Assembly (NCBI GenBank): GCA_964407935.1
Contig: CAYOXS010000271.1
Coordinates: forward strand, 1-8,249
Source: J095 sp964407935
GTDB taxonomy: Bacteria > Chloroflexota > Anaerolineae > 4572-78 > J111
Reading direction: 5' to 3'
Length of the DNA stretch: 8,249 bases
Shown here: piece after piece, positions 1 through 6,976 of the stretch
Layout of the letters: each line of letters begins with the position of its first letter
How positions within the stretch are numbered: position 1 is the first letter of the stretch
Program-made: the position numbers and the translations under genes
The notes under the pieces: generated by a model
Database searches by the model: none
What the model was told of the DNA's origin: nothing
What the model saw: the letters and a program-made list of their open reading frames with translations, nothing else

Positions 1-3000
1 ACGCTGCTCAACGGCGCGCCGCTGACCAAAATACAGATGTTCAAATCCGGCGACCGGCTCGAATTGGGCAAAACTACGCTGCGGTTTCAGGTTGGCGATG
101 ACATCCAGTCGGCCCGGCCCTACCCGGCTAACGCCGCGCTGGCCGCCGCCCCGCCGACCCAAACCGTGATCACCGCGCCGCCAGCGCCAGCCGCCGCCGA
201 GCCGGCCCCCAAACTGCGCACGCAGGATATGATCCCGGCCCGGCTGGTGCTCTCCACCGCCGAGCAGGCCAATAAGCGGCTGGGCCACGAAAATTTGGGC
301 TTTTTGTCAGAGGCCAACGGGTTGATGCCGTTGAAGCCGCCGCCCCTCAGCCTGCCCGCCGGCTTTGAGGCCTGGGACAACATGGCCGCCAGCCTGCCGG
401 AATTGTTCCGCACCCTGCGCGTGCGCCAGGCGTTGCGCGAGATGCCGGTGCTCAGCGCCGCCGAAAAAGAGCTGCCCGATGAATATCTGCTGCGGGCTTC
501 GGTGATTATGAGCATGCTGGCTCATTCTTACCACCGCGTTGAGGCCGACCCGCCCAGCCAGCCCATGCCCGACAGCGTGCAGCTTCCGTGGGAGCAAATT
601 ACGCGCCGCCTCAACCGCACCGCGCCGCATCTGTCCTACATCGACTTGATTATGTACAACTGGCGCATGGTTGATCCCAACCGTAGTAACCCGATGGGCG
701 TCGACAACCTGCGGTTGCTGGTGCCCACCGTCGATAACAAGGAAGAGCGCACTTTCTACCTGACGCAGGTGGCGATTCTGGCCCAGTGCGCGCCGGTCAT
801 CACCGCGATGGTACGCGCTCAGGAAGCGGTGGCCGATGACGATGTGGACGCCCTCAAAAAAGAACTCCTGCTCATCACCGATGGCCTGCTCGATGTGACC
901 CACCACACGTTTATGACCATCAACCCTAACCCCCACAGCGACACCTACGTTGACCCGGTGGTTTGGGCCAAAACCGTGGCCCCCTTTGCCGTACCCATCG
1001 CCCCCGGTACGGCCGGCCCCAGCGGCACTTCGGCCCCGGTGTTTCACGTGCTCGATAATTTCTTTAGCCGCAAACGGTACGACAGCCGTTTTGGCGGCGA
1101 AATGCAGCATTTGCGCGACTGGTATCCCCAGCACTGGCAAAATTTCATCGAGGCGCTCAGCGAAATTTCCGTGGCCGATTACGTGGCCAAACGCGGCGAT
1201 GCCACGCTGCAAGGCATCTACAAAGACGCCACCCAGGCTTACGCCGGCGACAGCGGCTTTTTGTACCGCCACCGGCTGAAGGTGTACGGGTTTTTGGACA
1301 TCGGTTTTAAAGTGGGCCGCAGCGTGACCATTACCGGCTTCACCGGCCTGTTCAAAGACCGCACCTGGGACGCCGTCGATTTTGAACTGGGCGACTCCAA
1401 AGAAGAGCGCATGCTCGATTTTCCGCAGTCCAGCCATTACGCCCGCATCAAAAGCATCGACATTACCAACGCCGGCGGCGATACCACCAAGTGGGTCAAG
1501 CGGGTCGTGTTCGATGTCTCCAGCACCGGCGTGCGCTACCTCCCCGGCGATCGCTGCGCCATTTTGCCGGAAAACAACGATGGGCTGATCGACAAAACAC
1601 TGGCCGCGCTCAAAGCCAAAGGCTACGAAAAAATCAGCCTCACTGCCGAATGGCGCGAGGCGCTGAACCTGCGCGACGGATACGAAGGCAGCACCACCCT
1701 GCCGCTCCGCACCCTGCTGCGCTACGGCCGTATCCGCCCGGTGGAACGCGACGTGGCCAAGGCGCTGTACGCTATCAGCCTCAACGGCACGCTGCGCAAA
1801 ATCATCGAGGCCCGCGCCGAGGACCAGTGGGAATTGTGGGATTTGCTGGACATGCTGGACAAAGCCGGCTTCGACCCCAAACGGCTGTGGAAAGCCCATC
1901 CCGGCGAGCGCGAGCACATCTGCCGGGTAGTGCCGCCCGAAAAATTCCGCATGTACTCCATTTCATCCACAATGGACCACAACTCGCTGAACGGGGCCGA
2001 TGAACTGACGCTGACTATCGGCCGGCTGCTGTACGATACCCGCGACACCGACGTAACCCGCCGGCAGGACCGCTACGGCACCACCTCGCACTACCTGGGC
2101 GACACCTCATTTTTGGGGGCGCAGGAGCGCGACCGGGTCTCGATCAAACTGGTGCATCCGCCGCGCTTTAACCTGCCGGCTGATCCCGCCACGCCGATTG
2201 CGATGTTTGCCGGCGGCACCGGTGTGGCCCCCTTCCGCGGCTTTATCCACGAGCGCGTGCGCCAGCCGGGCGGCGGCGACAACTGGCTCTTTTTGGGCAC
2301 CCGCACCCGCGCCGAGTTTTACTACCAGGAAGAGTTTGAACCGCTGGCGGCGCAGGGCCGGCTGAATGTGCGCCCGGCCTTTTCCCGCGACGCGGTCGAT
2401 GTGTTGGTGAAAGACGGCCACTTTGTGTTTGAGCCGGGCCAGAACAAATACATCGGCGATGAAATGTTGCGCGAGGAAAACGGCAAGGCCCTGTGGGACA
2501 TCATCCGCAGCAAAAAGGATGGCGGCCTCGGCGGCTGTTTGTACGTTTGCGGCCGCACTGGCTTTGCCAATTCGGTGCTCGACGGCATCAAAGAGATTTT
2601 GCGCCGCTACAGCGACGGCTCGCCGGAGGAAATTGAGCAGCAGGTCAACCAGACCCTTTACCGGCTGGTGGGCGAAGAACGCTACATGCAGGATATTTTC
2701 ACCACGTACACTGGCTCGCACATCGACAAAGAGCAGGCCTATTACGCCTCGGAAATTGTGCTGCACAACAACGAGGAAAACGGCTACTGGATGGTGGTTG
2801 ATGGCCGGGTGTACAACGTGGCCGAATTTGGCCACCTGCATCCCGGCGGCTTCAAAATTATTCACGCCTACGCCGGCATGGACGCCACCATCGCCTACCG
2901 CAAAGTAATGCACCACATCAACCCCGAAGTCGACTCAATGCTGGGCATGTATGAGATCGGGGTGGTACGGCGGCTCAATTTTGGCATGGAATGGGGCGTG

Positions 3001-3666
3001 GTGGTCGGCCCGGACGGGCTGCGGTTTATGGCTCTGGCCGATGTTTACCGCAACTGGATTCGCTTTTTGTACAACGTGGTCGAAATGGAGAACGCCCTCT
3101 TTAACGACTACAGCCTCAAAGAGCAGGCCATGACCGCCGGCGACGCCCCGGACTCCTACCCGCCTATCAAGCTGCAATTTCTGCTGGAAGTCCACGACCG
3201 TTTTATGATCAACTACGTCGATGGCACTTGCGGCAGCGTGCTGGAAAATCTGTGGGCCGTCACCAGCGGCATCTGCGCCGAAAATCAGGATGTGCGCTGG
3301 ATTGAACACGAAGTTGAGCGCATCCAGCACAGCGAAGAAGCTGACACCGTGCGGCGGGTGAGCCACGAACTCCAGCGGCGCATCAACGATGTCGTCGCCC
3401 GCAACGCCCCCGAAAGCGACCCGGTGGTGGCGCTGGTCAAACGTTACTGCGCCATGCTGGACCGGGAAGACAAACGCTACCTGTATGAAATAAAAATGGC
3501 TCTGCGCGAGGGTGTGCTCGTTTTTGAGAAATATGAGCACAACACCGCCCGGCTGGGTAACCACGAGCTGCTGGAGGTAGTCAAACATATCCCGCGCATT
3601 TTGGAGGGCTACTACGCCCGCGTGCTGTCCGGCGCGCTGAGCATCATGCTCACCCAACCCGAATAG
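1..3666 (+). CDS. FHA / IDO-like dioxygenase / CPR-type FAD-NADPH reductase / cytochrome b5 fusion protein (5' partial)
   Basis: The frame is open from base 1, so the true start lies upstream; the first in-window ATG at 37 falls inside a domain. Seen in order: an FHA C-terminal end (1-93, with LLNG, SGDRLELG, LRFQ); a Pro/Ala linker; an IDO-like domain (~265-1350) with YNWRMVDPN at 655-681, a GTAG loop at 1006-1017 and a candidate proximal haem His at 1270-1272; a P450-reductase-like module with RMYSISS (FAD, 1948-1968), GGTGVAPFRGF (NADPH, 2212-2244), a Ser-Arg pair at 2383-2388 expected for the 2'-phosphate, YVCG at 2542-2553 and a Phe at 2698 where P450 reductases carry the FAD-stacking Trp; and a cytochrome b5 domain with HPGG at 2839 and a second His at 2911, exactly 24 residues apart as in cytochrome b5. 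The last ~230 residues are helical and unrecognised. No flavodoxin domain, signal peptide or membrane segment is visible. Inferred role: cytosolic NADPH-driven haem dioxygenase, probably on tryptophan or another indole, delivering its own electrons. Domain calls are firm for reductase and b5, good for IDO; substrate is unknown. Confidence 0.88.
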   Translation, partial: TLLNGAPLTKIQMFKSGDRLELGKTTLRFQVGDDIQSARPYPANAALAAAPPTQTVITAPPAPAAAEPAPKLRTQDMIPARLVLSTAEQANKRLGHENLGFLSEANGLMPLKPPPLSLPAGFEAWDNMAASLPELFRTLRVRQALREMPVLSAAEKELPDEYLLRASVIMSMLAHSYHRVEADPPSQPMPDSVQLPWEQITRRLNRTAPHLSYIDLIMYNWRMVDPNRSNPMGVDNLRLLVPTVDNKEERTFYLTQVAILAQCAPVITAMVRAQEAVADDDVDALKKELLLITDGLLDVTHHTFMTINPNPHSDTYVDPVVWAKTVAPFAVPIAPGTAGPSGTSAPVFHVLDNFFSRKRYDSRFGGEMQHLRDWYPQHWQNFIEALSEISVADYVAKRGDATLQGIYKDATQAYAGDSGFLYRHRLKVYGFLDIGFKVGRSVTITGFTGLFKDRTWDAVDFELGDSKEERMLDFPQSSHYARIKSIDITNAGGDTTKWVKRVVFDVSSTGVRYLPGDRCAILPENNDGLIDKTLAALKAKGYEKISLTAEWREALNLRDGYEGSTTLPLRTLLRYGRIRPVERDVAKALYAISLNGTLRKIIEARAEDQWELWDLLDMLDKAGFDPKRLWKAHPGEREHICRVVPPEKFRMYSISSTMDHNSLNGADELTLTIGRLLYDTRDTDVTRRQDRYGTTSHYLGDTSFLGAQERDRVSIKLVHPPRFNLPADPATPIAMFAGGTGVAPFRGFIHERVRQPGGGDNWLFLGTRTRAEFYYQEEFEPLAAQGRLNVRPAFSRDAVDVLVKDGHFVFEPGQNKYIGDEMLREENGKALWDIIRSKKDGGLGGCLYVCGRTGFANSVLDGIKEILRRYSDGSPEEIEQQVNQTLYRLVGEERYMQDIFTTYTGSHIDKEQAYYASEIVLHNNEENGYWMVVDGRVYNVAEFGHLHPGGFKIIHAYAGMDATIAYRKVMHHINPEVDSMLGMYEIGVVRRLNFGMEWGVVVGPDGLRFMALADVYRNWIRFLYNVVEMENALFNDYSLKEQAMTAGDAPDSYPPIKLQFLLEVHDRFMINYVDGTCGSVLENLWAVTSGICAENQDVRWIEHEVERIQHSEEADTVRRVSHELQRRINDVVARNAPESDPVVALVKRYCAMLDREDKRYLYEIKMALREGVLVFEKYEHNTARLGNHELLEVVKHIPRILEGYYARVLSGALSIMLTQPE

Positions 3667-3683
3667 CGAATGAGCGGATAACT

Positions 3684-3747
3684 CCCCCTCGCCCCCCCCC
3701 CCCCCCCAAAACCCCCACGGGGTGGGGGGGGGACCCTTTTTTTTTTT
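3684..3747. repeat. Low-complexity C/G/T homopolymer tract next to the gap
   Basis: A 16-base C run, a short hairpin (ACCCC and GGGGT around a CAC loop, 3711-3723), a 9-base G run and an 11-base T run follow one another and run up to the N gap. The C-rich then G-rich order resembles a degraded copy of the palindrome at 3857-3882. The pure homopolymers directly at a gap edge suggest poor base calling or an assembly break inside a strong hairpin, so the exact sequence here should not be trusted. Confidence 0.6.
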
Positions 3748-3761
3748 GGTTTTTGGGTGGT

Positions 3762-3771
3762 NNNNNNNNNN
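3762..3771. other. Assembly gap (10 N)
   Basis: Ten consecutive N bases. The round number suggests a scaffolding placeholder, so the real missing length may differ. Confidence 0.95.
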
Positions 3772-3796
3772 TCTCCCCCAGGGGAGAAGGGGGAGA
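3772..3796. repeat. Inverted repeat, 8-bp arms
   Basis: TCTCCCCC at 3772-3779 is the exact reverse complement of GGGGGAGA at 3789-3796, with a 9-base loop. An alternative pairing of CTCCCC (3773-3778) with GGGGAG (3781-3786) is also possible. The left edge abuts the gap, so the repeat may be longer than visible. Confidence 0.65.
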
Positions 3797-3802
3797 CAGA
3801 TT

Positions 3803-3847
3803 TTGAGTGTGGTTTTGAGCGGCTTTGTCGCTCAAAACCACACTCAA
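3803..3847. repeat. Perfect 19-bp hairpin with 7-base loop
   Basis: The left arm at 3803-3821 (TTGAGTGTGGTTTTGAGCG) is matched without mismatch by its reverse complement at 3829-3847; the loop is GCTTTGT at 3822-3828. Such a long perfect stem is far beyond chance. It lacks a following T tract on either strand, so it is not a classical rho-independent terminator. It may be a REP/MITE-like intergenic element or an mRNA-stabilising structure between the two genes. Confidence 0.8.
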
Positions 3848-3856
3848 TCAAACGCT

Positions 3857-3882
3857 CCCCTCCCCCAATTTTGGGGGAGGGG
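3857..3882. repeat. C-rich/G-rich palindrome, 12-bp arms
   Basis: CCCCTCCCCCAA at 3857-3868 pairs exactly with TTGGGGGAGGGG at 3871-3882, leaving a 2-base TT centre (sterically a 4-base AATT-type loop). Palindromes of this C-rich/G-rich kind recur between genes in many environmental genomes; that family assignment is from general experience and not tested here. Confidence 0.7.
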
Positions 3883-3895
3883 CCGGGGGTGGGGG
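3873..3895 (+). promoter_or_regulatory. Potential G-quadruplex motif upstream of the deacetylase gene
   Basis: Four G tracts of 5, 4, 5 and 5 bases are separated by loops of A, CC and T. This fits the standard G-quadruplex pattern. The motif ends 26 bases before the ATG at 3922 and lies on the coding strand, so it could also form in the mRNA leader. Its first two G tracts are also the right arm of the 3857-3882 hairpin, so the two structures would exclude each other. A regulatory role is inference only. Confidence 0.4.
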
Positions 3896-3921
3896 TCACA
3901 AAAAACCGAAGTTTCTGATTT

Positions 3922-6900
3922 ATGACTACTTACGACACGCCCCAAAAAAATATCGACCTGATTTACCGCCTGCGCGGCCTGGGCATGGCCGGGGCCATTC
4001 TGCACATCGGCGCTCACCCGGATGACGAGGATGTGGGGCTGATGGCCACCATGGCCCGCAAATTTGGCCAGCAGATTGTGTACTGGTCGGCCACGCGCGG
4101 CGAAGGCGGCCAGAACCGTATTGGCCCGGAACGGAACGAGGCGCTGGGGGTATATCGCACCTGGGAAAGTCTGGCCGCCCGCGCCGTGGATGGCGGCGAA
4201 GCGCTGTTCGGTCCCTTTTTTGATTTTGGTTTCAGTAAAAGCGGCGAGGAAACGCTGGCCAAATGGGGCGGGGCCGAGCTGGTGACGCAGGAAATTGTGC
4301 GGGCCATCCGCATGGTGCAGCCGCAAATTGTGATTGGCCGCTGGACCGGCGACCCCGCCAGTGATGGCCATGGCCACCATCAGGCCGTCGGCGCAGTCAC
4401 GGCCGCCGCTTTTGCCGCCGCTGGCGACCCCACTCGCTGCCCGGAGTTGGGGCTGGCCGCGTGGCAGCCGCAAAAGCTGTTCTATTCCACCGGCGGCGAC
4501 TGGCAGCCCGGCGAGGAGGGCGGCAAATTTGGGGCGCGCAACCCGGAGTTTGAGCGCGACGGCTACGTGCGGATCAACAGCGGCGAGTTCGATCCCATTG
4601 CCAGCCGCACCTACCAGGAACAGGCCTGGATTGGCTTTAACAGCCACAAAACGCAGGCGATGGGCTTTATCCCCGAAAAAGAGCGCTTTTTTTACTACTA
4701 CCGTCGCGCCGAAAGCCGCGTGCCGGTCAGCGAGGGGCTGAAGCTGGATTTTTACGAAGGACTGGACCCCACCCTCACCGCTCTGGCTCACTACCCCGGC
4801 GGCGGTTCGGCGGCGCTGCAAAGCCGGCTGGAGGCTGTCAAAGAAAAAGCGCAGGTGGCGCTGGCCCAGTATCGGGCCGATGACGCCGCCCAGGCCGGCG
4901 CTTCGCTGCTGGCCGGCGCGGCGCTGCTGCGCTCGCTGCGGGCGGAACTGGCCGCCGAGTCGCTCGCTGAAACGGCGCGACAGGCGCTGGTTAGTTATCT
5001 GCGCCGCAAACAGCGCAATTTTGAGGAAACCGCTGCCCAATGCCTGGGCTTTGAGCTGGAATGTCTGGCCGATTACGCCCGCGTTACGCCCAGCCAGCAG
5101 TTTCGGGTAACCACTCGCTTCTGGAATCCGCGCAACATTCATCTGCGCCGGGCCGAGTTCACGTTTGATGTGCCGGGCGACTGGGAAATAGTGCCGGTTG
5201 ACCGCGAAGGGGCCAGCGAGCGCCCCGACCGCCCCGAGGCAGTGTACGATATTACCGTCTCGGCGAACGCGCCGCTGGACTGCCCCTACTGGCTCACCCG
5301 GCCGCGCGATGGCTTTCGTTATCGCTGGCCGAACGGTGAGCCATCGGGCCAGCCGTTTGGCCAGCCGCTGGTGCAGCTCAAATGCGAGGTGGCGCTGGGC
5401 GAACACGAGCTGACGCTGAGCGCGCCGGCTATTTTCCGCGAGGGTTTTCCCGGCGGCTTCCGTGAATTGCCGGTGGCGGTGGTGCCGCCGATTTCGCTGC
5501 AGCCCAAAGAAAATCAAGAAATTTTGCAGGTGAGCGCCGAAGCGCAAATTGTGGAGTTGCAGGCGGTGGCCTACAGCAATATGGAATGGCTGGGCGCGGA
5601 GGGCGTGCTGCGGGTAGAAACGCCGCCCGGCTGGCAGGTTGAACCGGCGGAAGTGCGGCTGGTGCTGGGCCAGGTGGGTGATAGCCGCACTGTCAATTTT
5701 AGCGTGACCATTCCCCACCACACGCCGGCGGGGGTCTATCCGCTGCGCTACGTGGTCCACTGTGGCGGCCGTGAGTACGATGTGGTGCTCAAGCCGGTGC
5801 GTATGGGCGCGCCGGGGCTGCCCCGCCCGCCGGATGAGTCAACCTGTGTTCGCGAGCAGTTTGTCACCACCCCGGCCGTCAACCAGGTGCATCTGATCGA
5901 TGTGGCGGTAACACCCGGCCTGAAATACGGCTACATTCAGGGTGCGGCGGAGGATGTGCTGACGGCGCTGCGCCATTTTAAGCTGGATATCCGCGGTATT
6001 TCCGATGACGAACTGGGCTACATCGATTTGGAGCAGTTTGACGCTATTATTGTTGGCCCCAACGCTTACCTGATGAACGATGCGCTGCGCAAAAACGCCA
6101 CCCGCCTGCCGCGCTATGTGGAACAGGGCGGCACGCTGCTGGTGCAGTATCAGGGTTACGGCTATCAGCGCGATGAGTTTGTGCCGTATCCGTTTAAATA
6201 CAGCCAGCCGCATGATCGGGTAACATTTGAGGATGCCCCGGTTACGTTTTTGCAGCCGGAGCACTTTCTGTTTCACCAGCCCAACAAAATCACTGCGGGC
6301 GATTTTGAGGGTTGGGTTCACGACCGGGGCATGTACTTTTTTGGCCAGTGGGACAAGCGTTACACCCCGCTGCTGGCCTGCAACGACCCCGGCGAATCGC
6401 CCAAAACGGGCGGGTTGATGATTACCAGCTACGGGCGCGGCACCTATATTTACGCGGCCTACTCCTTTTTCCGGCAGATGCCGGCCGGTGTGCCGGGTGG
6501 GTTTCGACTGTTTGCCAACCTGCTGGCCACGCCGATGGCTCTCATTTTGGCCCGCGCCGAATTTTTGAAAAAGGTGTCGCTCTTTGCCTTTATGAATCAG
6601 GAGCAGTTGCAAACCGTGGCCCGAATTACGGCCGAACGCTGGGTAAAACACGGTGTTTACCTGTGCCACCAGGGTGACGAAGGCGGCGAGATGTTCATCA
6701 TTGTGCAGGGCGAGGTGGAAATCATCAAGGAGACCAAAAACAAGGCCGACCAGATTATTTACGTGGCCAAAGCCGGTGAGGCCATTGGCGAAATGGAGGT
6801 GCTGGGCAAAGGGTTTCGCACGGCGGCCATGCGGGCCAGGGGCGATATCCAACTGCTCACCATTCAGGGCGTTCATTTTAGAGAGCTGATGCACCAACAC

Positions 6901-6969
6901 CCGGACATGCTCGACCGGATTATTCAAATGCTGGTGGATAAATTAGCCGCAGCCGGGATAGCCAGCTAA
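3922..6969 (+). CDS. PIG-L/LmbE-family deacetylase fused to beta-sandwich, GATase1-like and cyclic nucleotide-binding domains
   Basis: Residues ~25-240 form a LmbE/PIG-L domain, a Zn-dependent N-deacetylase family acting on N-acetylglucosaminyl conjugates (MshB, BshB, PIG-L). AHPDDE at residues 31-36 gives metal ligands His32 and Asp35; HGHHQ at 150-154 supplies the third, probably His153. Residues ~295-370 look helical. Two beta-rich regions follow (~370-520, and ~527-623, which resembles NEW3). Residues ~654-870 look like a ThuA/class I glutamine amidotransferase fold without an evident nucleophile Cys. Residues ~881-1010 are a cNMP-binding domain with Gly956-Glu957 and Arg966 in the phosphate-binding cassette. 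No signal peptide, so probably cytoplasmic. The start at 3922 keeps the usual ~30 residues before AHPDDE; no clear Shine-Dalgarno precedes it. Seven bases separate its stop from the BshA-like gene, suggesting co-transcription. The substrate is unknown; a BshB-like role on a glucosaminyl conjugate is inferred from the neighbour. Confidence 0.87.
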   Translation: MTTYDTPQKNIDLIYRLRGLGMAGAILHIGAHPDDEDVGLMATMARKFGQQIVYWSATRGEGGQNRIGPERNEALGVYRTWESLAARAVDGGEALFGPFFDFGFSKSGEETLAKWGGAELVTQEIVRAIRMVQPQIVIGRWTGDPASDGHGHHQAVGAVTAAAFAAAGDPTRCPELGLAAWQPQKLFYSTGGDWQPGEEGGKFGARNPEFERDGYVRINSGEFDPIASRTYQEQAWIGFNSHKTQAMGFIPEKERFFYYYRRAESRVPVSEGLKLDFYEGLDPTLTALAHYPGGGSAALQSRLEAVKEKAQVALAQYRADDAAQAGASLLAGAALLRSLRAELAAESLAETARQALVSYLRRKQRNFEETAAQCLGFELECLADYARVTPSQQFRVTTRFWNPRNIHLRRAEFTFDVPGDWEIVPVDREGASERPDRPEAVYDITVSANAPLDCPYWLTRPRDGFRYRWPNGEPSGQPFGQPLVQLKCEVALGEHELTLSAPAIFREGFPGGFRELPVAVVPPISLQPKENQEILQVSAEAQIVELQAVAYSNMEWLGAEGVLRVETPPGWQVEPAEVRLVLGQVGDSRTVNFSVTIPHHTPAGVYPLRYVVHCGGREYDVVLKPVRMGAPGLPRPPDESTCVREQFVTTPAVNQVHLIDVAVTPGLKYGYIQGAAEDVLTALRHFKLDIRGISDDELGYIDLEQFDAIIVGPNAYLMNDALRKNATRLPRYVEQGGTLLVQYQGYGYQRDEFVPYPFKYSQPHDRVTFEDAPVTFLQPEHFLFHQPNKITAGDFEGWVHDRGMYFFGQWDKRYTPLLACNDPGESPKTGGLMITSYGRGTYIYAAYSFFRQMPAGVPGGFRLFANLLATPMALILARAEFLKKVSLFAFMNQEQLQTVARITAERWVKHGVYLCHQGDEGGEMFIIVQGEVEIIKETKNKADQIIYVAKAGEAIGEMEVLGKGFRTAAMRARGDIQLLTIQGVHFRELMHQHPDMLDRIIQMLVDKLAAAGIAS

Positions 6970-6976
6970 CCTGCCC

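Larger units (their letters stand above)
3667..3921. other. Intergenic region with palindromic repeats and assembly gap
   Basis: This stretch separates the stop of the fusion gene from the ATG of the deacetylase gene. It holds homopolymer runs (C16 at 3692-3707, G9 at 3724-3732, T11 at 3737-3747), a run of ten N, three inverted repeats and a G-rich four-tract motif. I see no convincing -10/-35 pair and no intrinsic terminator (no hairpin is followed by a T tract). Because the gap has unknown true length, the distance between the genes, and even the absence of another gene here, is not certain. Confidence 0.85.

Noticed and set aside
307..1917. Long open frame on the minus strand (536 codons)
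   Set aside because: It lies wholly opposite the dioxygenase/reductase gene, whose frame has clear domain motifs. The antisense translation is low in recognisable motifs and is expected from GC-rich codon bias.
1..3666. Nitric oxide synthase, P450-reductase fusion or sulfite reductase flavoprotein
   Set aside because: There is no P450 Cys-haem motif, no NOS oxygenase motif and no flavodoxin domain. The N-terminal half follows IDO motif order instead.
3803..3847. Rho-independent terminator for the dioxygenase fusion gene
   Set aside because: The stem is strong but AT-mixed, and no T tract follows on either strand. It fits an intergenic palindromic element better.
3612..3925. Small open frames running through the homopolymers and the N gap
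   Set aside because: They translate low-complexity repeats and unknown bases, with poly-Gly/Pro/Lys-like sequence and no motif.
3844..5760. Long open frame on the minus strand (638 codons)
   Set aside because: It is antisense to the LmbE fusion and runs into the palindromic repeats. The + strand frame carries AHPDDE, HGHHQ and the cNMP motifs, so this is a shadow frame.
5881..6540. Active glutamine amidotransferase
   Set aside because: The fold looks GATase1/ThuA-like but no Cys in a nucleophile-elbow context is visible, so catalysis as an amidotransferase is not supported.
3922..6969. Plain BshB or MshB annotation for the deacetylase
   Set aside because: Those enzymes are about 220-300 residues long. 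This protein has about 750 extra residues with further domains, so only family-level assignment is justified.
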